Source: Aradus depressus
Taxonomy: Eukaryota > Arthropoda > Insecta > Hemiptera > Aradidae
Direction of reading: 5' to 3'
Assembly: GCA_963662175.1 (NCBI GenBank)
Contig: OY759216.1
Location: forward strand, 40,317,087-40,381,086
DNA length: 64,000 nucleotides
The notes under the pieces were generated by a model. The model made no database searches. It was not told the origin of the DNA and was given only the letters and a program-made list of their open reading frames with translations. The first letter of the stretch is position 1. Each line of letters starts with the position of its first letter. Made by a program: the position numbers and the translations under genes. Positions 11,204 through 20,900 of this stretch are shown piece after piece.

Positions 11204-11280
11204 AAAAACGTGCAAGTGAAAAATGTCTGTTATTGTTATAAAAAACCTAAAATCATTCAAATAAATCAACAAAAAAGCTA
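11199..11280 (+). repeat. ~80-bp direct repeat, second copy
   Basis: Second copy of the 10604-10685 block, separated from the first by the dispersed repeat and the AT microsatellite. Confidence 0.85.
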
Positions 11281-12051
11281 TATATATTATTTTTTTTATT
11301 TATATATTGTGGTTTTCCGCCCTAAAAGTACAATATTTCTCTCTCTTTCTCTCTATCTGTAACTTTTCGACAATAAGATGAATTAAATAATTTAATACTT
11401 TCCCCAAAGTTTGTTCTGTCATGAGGACAAATATTCGCGGTATAAGATCGGGTGTAGGTGCTTTGTTCAGCGAGAGAGGGGGGAACCGGGTTCACTGATT
11501 TCACAGATCAAAAATTGGCCTTTTCCATACCGATTGAAAGTTGAGGGCCTTTTCGGATTTTTCGACAAGTTAGATGAATTTCGCATACAATTTTCTGTAA
11601 GGCAGATTTTGCATACATTTTTTGACATTCCCAGAAGTTTTTATGAACTTTTTATTTTTCTCGTCGTTTCTAAATAGTCATTATCAAACAGAAATGTTGA
11701 CTAATTTGTCTGAAAGCTGAGCCGTGTGCATTGTGCTGAGTGAAACTGAACATTATTCGAGGAATCCATTTACATAAACATATCAACCCTTCCTATCCGC
11801 CATGTTAATTAGCCCCCTCTCCTCCCTCTCTTCACAATGGCATTCATTCTGATTTGTCTTTAGGGCTATTTATTCTTTTGTTCTAAAAACGCCATGTTGG
11901 GGCTTCTTGTTGCTCCTCTGACTAGCGTTCATTGTTTGAACCTCCATTATTAGTATACTTATATTTTATTTATTAATTTATTAGTCGTTTTTTTTCTTAT
12001 TTATTCTACAATCTATACAAAATATACAATGAGTAAATATGAACAGGAAAA
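11281..12051. other. Gene A intron, unassigned
   Basis: Mixed AT-rich DNA. The open stretch at 11411-11677 lacks splice sites and family resemblance, and I do not call it coding. Confidence 0.35.
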
Positions 12052-12369
12052 GAGGGCGCCGGTAGCTCAATGGTATGCGTGCTTGCTTACTGAGCTCAAG
12101 ATCGTGGGTTCGGTACCCGGGGATATCTAGGAGGTGAAAAAACCTTGAGCACGCCGTCCTTCGGAAGGGACGTTGAGTGATGGCCCAGAGCCAGTGCTAT
12201 GTCAGGTACACGTTAAAGACCCCTACCCTAGGTGAATAAAAATTTACGGTAGACAAAATTTAGGACTCCAACAGTAGAGTCGGGCTCATGTCAGAGTGAC
12301 GAAAGAGCAGGGTAGTAGGCGATATAACCTCGTAGTTAATGCCCGGGCATGAGTCATAATAACTAACTG
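12052..12369 (+). repeat. SINE family 1 copy, near full length
   Basis: Head gagggcgccggtagctca with A box, B box gggttcggtaccc, full body with small deletions, tail tcataataactaact. Confidence 0.92.
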
Positions 12370-13587
12370 AACAAGAAGAAAAAAATGTACATTAGATGGG
12401 AGAAGCCCGCATGCTCTGAAGTTCCCTTAGACAATGTTATTATTTACGGAATATCGAGAAGTGAGGGTCTTCTAAGGCGGCGTGGAGGTTTCTCAGGATG
12501 AGACTGAAATATGATAATGATGAGACCAGTTCGAAAGGATAGGAATAAATGGAATTTCTTGAAGCGGAGTTGGATTTGGTCTTGGACACAAAGAATATTG
12601 TGTGATGTAAAAAATAATCATATCATATTTAAACATTTTTATTTATAATAATTAATCAATTGGCGAATAATACTATTAATCTGTTGAATTAATATTATTT
12701 AGGACTAGTAGTCGTTTCCTGGCGACTCAAGAACCGGGGATTTGAATTTTTGCCGATTTAAAATTGACTACTCTTAAATAATGGGAAAATATATTTTATA
12801 CTATTGTTTAATTCGCAAGGTTGATAACAATCAAAATTATTTTATTGATTTTAGACTGGATTGTTATGTGTAATTTATACTCCATTGAATTGAATTATTA
12901 GTACCTACTGAATTAGATTAATTCATTGAAGGATTTGTAATGTATCATCAATTGTATAGTTAATATATCCCAAAACATTTAATATAATAAAAATTACAGA
13001 TGGATGTGCTTAATACAATTCATAATTTATCAGAAAACACTATTTCGGGATTATAGAGCAGAAATGTATGAATTAAAAGGGAATATTATGACAATAATAA
13101 ATAATAGAGTGTGTAATAAAATAAATAAATAATGAAATGATTGCTCTGAAGGAGTTACTTACAGACAAATATTACTGGGAGCTATTTCAGCATGATTCTC
13201 TTCAGAGCTTACCCTAAGCTTCTAACAAATGCTGTTTGAAATGACAATTTCCGTCTTGATTTTCAAAACATGTCACGTCTTTCATAAACAATCTCTTTAA
13301 ATTTTTTTTATATATTCTTTCTGGATGTGTCTTGCTTATTTCTACTTCACTGAAGTGCTCTTTATTTAAGTATAAACTTTTTTTTAGTTTTCTTGTTTTT
13401 TTTATGAATTTGATGAACTAATTGTTATCAATATTGATCCATTTTATGAACTAATATAAAAATACCTAATTAATGTGTTTTCGCAAATACTATTGAAATT
13501 CGGCTTTCTTTTTTTACTTTTTTCTTGTCTTCTTCTGAAGAACTAAAACATTAATATTGTATTTATTCTTCTAGGTTTCTTTCTAGT
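12370..13587. other. Gene A intron, AT-rich
   Basis: No gene or repeat recognised. Confidence 0.35.
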
Positions 13588-13595
13588 ATTTCTAG

Positions 13596-13642
13596 GCGCT
13601 TTTTTTTATTTTTTTTTTTTTTTTTTTTTATTTATTTTTTTT

Positions 13643-13684
<42 letters not shown>

Positions 13685-13870
13685 TTATGTACGGTGCATA
13701 TTAGCCATGTCAATGTGTTATATATAATTATTTAAGACATCCATGGCCCCGGGAGGGAGTTCTATCTACGAAATAAAACTCACTCCCGGACGGGATTCGA
13801 ACCCGCAAACCATGGTGAGACCATGCGACCAAAGCCCTACGCTCTAGCCCGCACGGCCACCTTGGCCCCC
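13596..13870 (-). mobile_element. SINE family 2 copy with poly-A tail
   Basis: On the - strand it has a Ser/Leu-tRNA-like head (ggtggccgtgcgggctagag, B box gggttcgaatccc), a ~100-bp unrelated body (tttatttcgtagatagaactc; catggatgtct), and a poly-A tail read here as ~80 bp of mostly T. The 8-bp target duplication ATTTCTAG flanks it at 13588-13595 and 13871-13878. Confidence 0.9.
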
Positions 13871-14084
13871 ATTTCTAGTCTTAAATAGCTGTTTATTTGC
13901 AGTGTTATTTTAAAATGAATTGCAAATAATTAACTGCTAGCTTCATCGCAAATTTTGTACCTCACAATATATTTCAAATAATATAATTCGACTAAGTAAT
14001 GTCACAGTTAATTCTCCAATTTTTTCAGTGTCTGCAGTCAGAATTTTCCTGTGATAAAACCATTTAGCCAATAATATATTTCTA

Positions 14085-14510
14085 CTTCCTCAGCGATACG
14101 AATTACAGGGGAAATCGGTCAAAAATTTTGGGTTTCAACGGAATTTCATGTTTCATGACCTCCAGAATCGATATGAAAAAAAGTGTGTGTATCTATGAAC
14201 ACGCGATAGAATGAATGTATCTACACGAAATTTGAATCTAGAACTCTCTATCGACGATGTCTATTGATTCTCAGTCAAATCGACCAAAGGGAAGGGGGGC
14301 ATTAGTGGAGGCTTAACACATAAACTCTAATAACTGCCGGTAGAATGAGTATACGAAGCAACATTTCATATGTGAATTCAAAACCTCATGAGGACGACAC
14401 TTATTAATTTTCAACAGAAATCAGAAGAAGGGAAAAGTGAGATCAGAGAGAGGTATCAACTCAAAAACCCCAATAACACATATTTGAAATCAAAACACAA
14501 TGTGGACATA
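14085..14510 (-). repeat. Dispersed repeat D (about 144-bp monomers), - copy
   Basis: Contains the family hallmarks in reverse: gatagaatgaatgtatc (cf. gatacattcatt), ctattgattctcagtc, ccaaagggaaggggg and aacacataaactctaataactgcc, in about three degraded monomers. Confidence 0.75.
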
Positions 14511-14694
14511 ATCTGTCAAAAAGAGAGTAATCTAGTGGAGCTTGGGGAAACTACAAGTGCATAAAAGGTAGATAAGCAACGCTCATTATTTGTTAATAAA
14601 AAGAGAAAATTCGTTAATTGGAACTGATAAAGCCAAATTAATATTAATTGTTTAAATAATTTATAATGATAATAACTTGACAATAATTTTTCAG

Positions 14695-14955
14695 GGAAGA
14701 AGTTGTAGAAAAGGGGCCAGTGGAAAGGAAGAAAGCAACGGTGACAGATAAACCAAAGGACTATTCAGGAACAGAGGTGGAGGAGATGGAGAGGACAGCG
14801 GAGGACACTCTGAGGACTGAGTCGAAGGACTGTAGTGAAGAAGCAGAGGACGGGAAGGACCCGGACCTCAAGTCCCCGAAGGAGAGGGAGTGTTGGCAGC
14901 TCTTCAAGAGAATGTCTTCTAGTGGAGTTTCTGTTTCCTTCGAGACCGTTCTTAG
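14695..14955 (+). CDS. Gene A exon f, acidic segment and start of C-terminal motif
   Basis: A 261-bp exon, phase 2 to 2, acceptor aatttttcag, donor ttag|gtgagt. It encodes a Lys/Glu-rich, highly charged stretch (EEVVEKGPVERKKATV, EEMERTAEDTLRTESKD), then a more ordered segment ECWQLFKRMSSSGVSVSFET at residues ~67-86. The latter continues over the splice to the C-terminal exon. It looks like the conserved, folded part of the protein. Confidence 0.85.
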
Positions 14956-14989
14956 GTGAGTGTTTCAGCATATCATTATGGATAATATG

Positions 14990-15110
14990 GATTAACTGTG
15001 TTTAACTTTGTATTTCAATTCAAAATGACGGACAAAATTTTCTCCAAAATCAGCCGAAGGGAAGGGTGATTCACCGACGAATTTTTATTGTCATATTAAT
15101 CACGATCATT
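14990..15110 (-). repeat. Dispersed repeat D, terminal fragment
   Basis: Retains ccgaagggaagggtgattcaccgacg, which corresponds to the monomer edge and terminus of family D. Confidence 0.5.
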
Positions 15111-15280
15111 TACGGCCGATTATTACTTTTGAATGGCAAGAACTTTTTTTTTTGTCTTTTATATTTTCTTGGTTTTTTTGCGAATTTATGCCAGCTGCAT
15201 AAAAAAATAAAATAATTGAAATAAAATACTAAATACACCGCTCGTAGTCTTACGTTATTGACGAGCTCTTTGAAGTGGTC

Positions 15281-16835
15281 CAGATATCTGTCGCAAGCTC
15301 TCCATATCCCGTGTCTTTGGGGTACCTGAGTCACTAGCTCTTCATATCCCGTGTCCTAACGCTACCTGTGTCACAAGCTCTTCATATCCCGTGTCCTCAC
15401 TGTATCTGGGTCCCAAGCTCTCCACTTCTTCTGTCCTCACGGTACCTGAGTCACAAGCTCTTCATATCCCGTGTCCTAACGCTACCTGAGTCACAAGCTC
15501 TTCATATCCCGTGTCCTCACGGTATCTGGGTCCCAAGCTCCTCACTTCTTCTGTCCTCACGGTACCTGAGTCACAAGCTCTTCACTTCTTCTGTCCTCAC
15601 GGTACCTGTCCCAAGCTCTTCATATCCCGTGTCTTTACGGTACCTGAGTCACAAGCTCTTCATATCCCGTGTACTCACGGTATCTGGGTCCCAAGCTCCT
15701 CACTTCTTTTGTCCTCACGCTACCTCAGTCACAAGCTCTTCACTTCTTCTGTCCTCACGGTACCTGTCCCAAGCTCTTCATATCCCGTGTCTTTACGGTA
15801 CCTGAGTCACAAGCTCTTCATATCCCGTGTCCTAACGCTACCTGAGTCACAAGCTCTTCATATCCCGTGTCTTTACGGTACCTGAGTCGCAAGCTCTTCA
15901 TATCCCGTGTCCTCACGGTATCTGGGTCCCAAGCTCCTCACTTCTTTTGTCCTCACGCTACCTGAGTCACAAGCTCTTCACTTCTTCTGTCCTCACGGTA
16001 CCTGTCCCAAGCTCTTCATATCCCGTGTCTTTACGGTACCTGAGTCACAAGCTCTTCATATCCCGTGTACTCACGGTATCTGGGTCCCAAGCTCCTCACT
16101 TCTTTTGTCCTCACGCTACCTCAGTCACAAGCTCTTCACTTCTTCTGTCCTCACGGTACCTGTCCCAAGCTCTTCATATCCCGTGTCTTTACGGTACCTG
16201 AGTCACAAGCTCTTCATATCCCGTGTCCTAACGCTACCTGAGTCACAAGCTCTTCATATCCCGTGTCCTAACGCTACCTGAGTCACAAGCTCTTCACTTC
16301 TTCTGTCTTCACGGTACCTGTCCCAAGCTCTTCATATCCCGTGTCTTTACGGTACCTGAGTCGCAAGCTCTTCACATCCCGTGTCCTCACGGTATCTGGG
16401 TCCCAAGCTCCTCACTTCTTTTGTCCTCACGCTACCTCAGTCACAAGCTCTTCACTTCTTCTGTCCTCACGGTACCTGTCCCAAGCTCTTCATATCCCGT
16501 GTCTTTACGGTACCTGAGTCACAAGCTCTTCATATCCCGTGTCCTAACGCTACCTGAGTCACAAGCTCTTCATATCCCGTGTCCTAACGCTACCTGAGTC
16601 ACAAGCTCTTCACTTCTTCTGTCTTCACGGTACCTTTCCCAAGCTCTTCATATCCCGTGTCTTTACGGTACCTGAGTCGCAAGCTCTTCATATCCCGTGT
16701 CCTAACGCTACCTGAGTCACAAGCTCTTCATATCCCTTGTCCTAACGCTACCTGAGTCACAAGCTCTTCATATCCCGTGTCCTCACGGTATCTGGGTCCC
16801 AAGCTCTTCACTTCCTCTTTCCTCACGGTCCCTCT
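15281..16835 (+). repeat. 40-bp minisatellite array in gene A intron
   Basis: About 39 head-to-tail units averaging 40 bp (some 38). Each contains aagctcttcatatcccgtgt or its variant aagctcctcacttcttctgt, followed by cctcacggtacctg or cctaacgctacctg. Variant types recur in blocks: the variant beginning tatctgggtccc appears at 15678, 15917, 16075, 16391 and 16787, always a multiple of ~39.6 bp apart, which is higher-order organisation. Because 40 is not a multiple of 3 and units lack stop codons in several frames, spurious open frames over 120 codons arise; I do not call them genes. Confidence 0.95.
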
Positions 16836-17654
16836 GTCCCTTCCCACAACCCCCTCTCCCATTCCAAATTTGAGAACCACTCAACCTCTATCCTAAATTG
16901 GGCCAAGCGTAGGATTTACCCCTTATTGGGAAATACTCTGCAAGTTACCTGAGATTCCGAGTACTTAATTAGTAATTAATTAGTACTTAATTTATGTTTT
17001 CCCCTCCCCACCCTTCTCAATCGAAATGTTAAGGAGCCATGTGGCCTCTGTTTAAACTGGACGTACAAGGATGCCATATGTGAAATTTCAAGAAAAATCC
17101 GATTATCCGTTAAAGAGCTAGCACTAATTTTATGTTGAAAACCACAGTAAATTACGTGAAGCACGATCAAATATACATACATATAGACAGAAATTTAACT
17201 GATGTTCTCTAAGGCTTTTATGTAACATGAAATGCATTCCTGATCGAAAAAAAATAATCATTTCAACAATATAGAGACAAAACAAATGTTATATAGATTT
17301 TGTGAATCAGAAAAATAAAGGTTTTATGTAAGTTTTCCATTTTCTTTAATTTCAAAGAAATTGTATTTATTTATAGGTTTTTTCCATTGTGAAATTTGGC
17401 GATATCTTATGTGATGAAATAAATGATTCGGTATAAGCCAAACAAAGACACACACACGAACAATGATGTGATAAAAGTGATTGACAACAATTATCCGGAG
17501 ATATATGTAAGAGAGACATATGGTAATCCCACGCGGGTGGTGCATGACTTCTTAATTATTGTGATGTAACGCTGGTCAGTAGTGTAACATGGAACTTGGT
17601 ATCCTCAGGCCTGGGTGCAAGGAGGTCGAGAGTCAACCAGAAGCTTTTAAAAAA
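16836..17654. other. Gene A intron, unassigned
   Basis: No gene or repeat recognised. Confidence 0.35.
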
Positions 17655-18420
17655 AAGGTCGGTGAATCACCGGCAAGGTATTTTAATGAAGTTTTCGCTC
17701 TCCCTCTGAAACCAATTTACTGATTTAATTGAAAATGCTAATGAGTTGGACCCCCTTCTCTGATGTCCCACTTCCCTTTGGCTGATCCGGCTGAAAATAA
17801 ATAGGTGTCATCCTTGTGAGGTTCTGGATACACATATTAAATTTCGTGCCGATACATTCATTATTTCGACAGTTACTGGGATCCTTGTGCCGAGGCCCCT
17901 CCAAATCTCCCTCTTCCCTTTGGCCAATCCGGCTGAAAATAAATAGATGTCGTCCTTGTAGGGTTTTTGATTCACATATAAAATTTCATACCGATACATT
18001 CATTACTTCGACAGTTACTGGGATACTTGTGTTGAGCGCCCTCCTAATCTCCCTCTTCCCTTTAAGTTACCCGGCTGAAAATAAATAGGTGTCGTCCTTT
18101 TGGGGTTCTGGATACATATATAAAATTTTGTGCCGATACATTCATTACTTCGACAGTTACTGGGATACTTGTGTTGAGCGCCCTCCTAATCTCCCTCTTC
18201 CCTTTAAGTTACCGGACTGAAAATAAATAGGTGTCGTCTTTGTGGGGTTCTGGATAGACATATAAAATTTCGTGCCGATACATTCATTACTTCGACAGTT
18301 ACTGGGATATTGTGTTGAGCCCCTTCTTATCTCCCTCTTTCCTGTGGCTGATCCGGCTGAAAATTAATAGGTGTCGTCTTTGTGGGGTTCTGGATACACA
18401 TACAAAATTGTATGGGTTGC
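17655..18420 (+). repeat. Dispersed repeat D with tandem ~144-bp monomers
   Basis: Starts at the family terminus gtcggtgaatcaccggcaag, passes a unique segment (gttttcgctctccctctgaa), then has about 4.5 tandem monomers of ~144 bp. Each carries ccggctgaaaataaatagg, a tggggttctggata block and gccgatacattcattactt. The terminal word holds a short palindrome (CGGTGA-A-TCACCG). Internal tandem monomers plus short terminal hairpins suggest a non-autonomous Helitron/Helentron-like element; this is inference. Confidence 0.85.
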
Positions 18421-18984
18421 CTTAACCTTCGTAAAATCCTGGCTATGCCCTAAATATCGGCATAATATATTACACATATAAACACGGGCTTGGTAAGCGG
18501 GGCCCCATTTGGTTCAGAGACCTGAGCTGTCAGGTTTTGAAATGTTCTTCTTTTCCATTTCCTGAAACTGTTGTTATAACCATAATACGTAGGTACCATT
18601 AATTAGGATGTCTGTGCTAGATAGCTATAGTGGCTGTGTAAATGTTGAAACTGAGTTATTGATAAATCGCCATAGTGGATGTATTGTATTTTCTGTACCG
18701 TCGATAGATGGATGAAACCTGACCACGAGCTAGCTATAGTCCACGATTAATGGGGCGATCTGTCATTTGAAAAATAGATGACAACCCTGTCCCTCGCTCT
18801 CATTTTGTGTATTACAGAGGGCTGTGGTCCCTTCAAAAGGATCCCCCTCTGTCACGTCAATAATAAATCTTATAGAGGTTTCAGGATACTAATTTAATAA
18901 ATAATGTTTTATGCTGCCATGAATGCTCACGGCAGGTTTTTGTTCGGTTTGTTGAATATGGGGCCGTTTGCCCTCTCAAGTGAC

Positions 18985-19067
18985 AAAAGTGCTCTCTGGT
19001 AGTAGGCGATCTGACCATACAGACTAAAACATTCAGTGTCTATGTGTCTGGGAACATGATAACTAAC
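18985..19067 (+). repeat. SINE family 1, 3' fragment
   Basis: Holds gtgacaaaagtgctctctgg tagtaggcgat and ends tgataactaac. It abuts an inverted fragment. Confidence 0.65.
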
Positions 19068-19172
19068 GCTTTAACTGCGAGGTCATAATGTCTACTAACA
19101 GCACACTTTCGCCCTTCAGGTGACATGAGCCCGACTCCACAGTTGGGATTCTTAAATTTTGCCTACGCAGGT
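19068..19172 (-). repeat. SINE family 1, 3' fragment, inverted
   Basis: Reverse-orientation body: ctttaactgcgaggtcata, gacatgagcccgactcc, ttaaattttgcctac. Confidence 0.7.
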
Positions 19173-19509
19173 TTAGTTACGATTATTATTATAGATAATT
19201 TTTATTTCCATTTTTCCATTAATCTCTGTTTTAAAATACATTATTATTCATTCTTAAAAAATACATAAATATATTTTTCGATGTGGAGAAAGTTTGTAAT
19301 TTTTTAAAATGAAAATCTGGGGAAAACTTAAAATCTTTGATTTTACTGAAAAGGAATTTTAAAAGCATGGCTTGGCAACACTGGTATTGGTACCACTTCA
19401 CGTTTGTTTGTAGATAATGTTATCTCTTTAGAGGTTTTCACTTTAATTCCATGCTTGTTTTTCATTTTTCATTTACATAAACATATGTTTAGTGTTACAT
19501 GAATAAATA

Positions 19510-19855
19510 TAGTTAGTTAGTTATTATGACTCATGCCCGGCTTTAACTACGAGGTCATATCGCCTACTACCAGAGCGCTTTTTCGTCACTCTGGTGGACA
19601 TGAGCCCGACTCTACTGTGGGAGTCCTAAATTTTGCCTACCCTAAATTTGTATTCACCTAGGGCAGAGGTCTTTAACGAGAACCTGACATCGTACAGGCC
19701 CGGAACCATCGCTTAACGTCCCATCCGAAGGACGGCGTGCTTAATTTTATTTTACCTCCCAGATAAAATTAACTAAGAGCCTCGGTCGGGTTTCGAACCC
19801 ACGATCTTGAGATCAGAAGGCAAGCACGCATACCACTGAGCTACCGGCGCCCTCT
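19510..19855 (-). repeat. SINE family 1, full-length copy
   Basis: Complete on the - strand: tail as tagttagttagttattatgac at the left, B box gtttcgaaccc near 19793, A box ccactgagcta near 19838, and end ggcgccctct. Confidence 0.95.
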
Positions 19856-19940
19856 ATAAATATATATTTAGTATTTAATAATAATTATTAAATTACTTAC
19901 TATACTTAATTATTAAGTATTTAAAAAATGTGCCATTGCA

Positions 19941-20213
19941 TAGAGTTAGTTAGGGCTTTAACTACTAGGTCATATCGCTTACTACCAGAGAGCTCTTTCG
20001 TCACTCTGGTGAACATGAGCTCGACACTACTGTGGGAGCCCTAAATTTTTCTTTTTCTTTGATGATTACCTGAAATCGTACAGGCACGGGACCGTCGCGA
20101 CGTCCCACCCGAAGGACGGCGTGTTCAAGGTTTTTTCACCTCCCAGATAAAAAACCCTACGGATCTTGAGCTCAGAAGTCAAGCATTCTACCTCTGAACT
20201 ACCGTCGCCCTCT
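19941..20213 (-). repeat. SINE family 1 copy, internally deleted
   Basis: The - strand order tail, body, head is kept, with loss of part of the gggtaggcaaaattt region and of the B box. Confidence 0.88.
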
Positions 20214-20650
20214 TTGTAAAGATAGGAATATATGTGGTATTTTGTTCAGTTTTTACCTCAAGCAGTACAATAAAATTGAACTTTTAAAGTCAAAGCACAG
20301 TTTCATATCGCCCAGAAAAATAGGAGAAATATTTAGGTTGAATGTCCATCATCTATCATAAGGTGATTATCCAAGCGTCATGTGTTCTTTTAACTACGTC
20401 ATCATTATCAATTATTAAATATTCACTAATCTGAGTATCATAACAGAGTCAGGACGGAGGTCAACCATTGTTGGTATACCATCCAATGTCGTGGAGTACT
20501 ACTATCTCTACAGAAGAATGAACAGTGATAAGCTTATTTACGTCGGTTTGTGAACCGATGTTGATAAGTAATCTCGGTTCAACGAATTACCATTTACCGG
20601 TTCTACATACACAGTAGTTAAACTGGTTTTTTTTTTACGATATGTTACAG

Positions 20651-20711
20651 AGGATTGCTGACTCCTACTGAGTACAGGATGCGGCGTGCTGCTCTTCTCG
20701 CAACCTGCTGA
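20651..20711 (+). CDS. Gene A last coding exon
   Basis: Acceptor after a T-rich tract ending gatatgttacag. The phase-2 junction adds Arg, then GLLTPTEYRMRRAALLATC and TGA at 20709-20711. Joined to the previous exon, the C-terminus reads as a compact motif, SVSFETVLR followed by GLLTPTEYRMRR, that resembles a conserved domain rather than random sequence. The seven exons total 1575 nt with no phase break, which is strong support for the model. Confidence 0.82.
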
Positions 20712-20900
20712 CAGCAAAATGCAGGCATCGAAGAAGAGGTGCCACACACCTGAACCGTTCGCACTTGAGGCACGCTCCATAACAAGTGCTACATGTGCAT
20801 TGCGTTTCTAAAATTTTTATGTTCAATTTTTTTTATTTCATTTATTTTTTTTTATGGAAAAGTAAAAGAAACAAATAAAAAATAGATATACACTTTAGAT
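20712..20900 (+). other. Gene A 3'UTR (probable)
   Basis: Sequence after the stop, with the first poly(A) signal at 20874. A longer 3'UTR is possible: another AATAAA near 23037 is followed by a GT-rich stretch. Confidence 0.5.
20874..20879 (+). terminator. Candidate poly(A) signal AATAAA of gene A
   Basis: The first canonical hexamer after the stop, about 165 nt downstream. Confidence 0.45.

Noticed and set aside
10880..11362. 160-codon open frame through the AT microsatellite
   Set aside because: The Ile/Tyr run is the translated (AT)n; the rest is a dispersed repeat.
11411..11677. 88-codon open frame
   Set aside because: No splice-bounded structure or codon bias; not supported as an exon.
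15368..16281. Several open frames of 84-145 codons in the 15.4-16.3-kb region
   Set aside because: They are frame-shifted readings of a 40-bp tandem repeat whose unit happens to lack stops; no splice context and no amino-acid constraint.
15281..16835. CRISPR-like look of the regular array
   Set aside because: There are no unique spacers; whole units repeat head to tail in a eukaryotic intron.
19781..19855. tRNA gene-like sequence (A and B boxes) at many places
   Set aside because: These are heads of tRNA-derived SINEs; they continue into the SINE body, and the cloverleaf is degraded.
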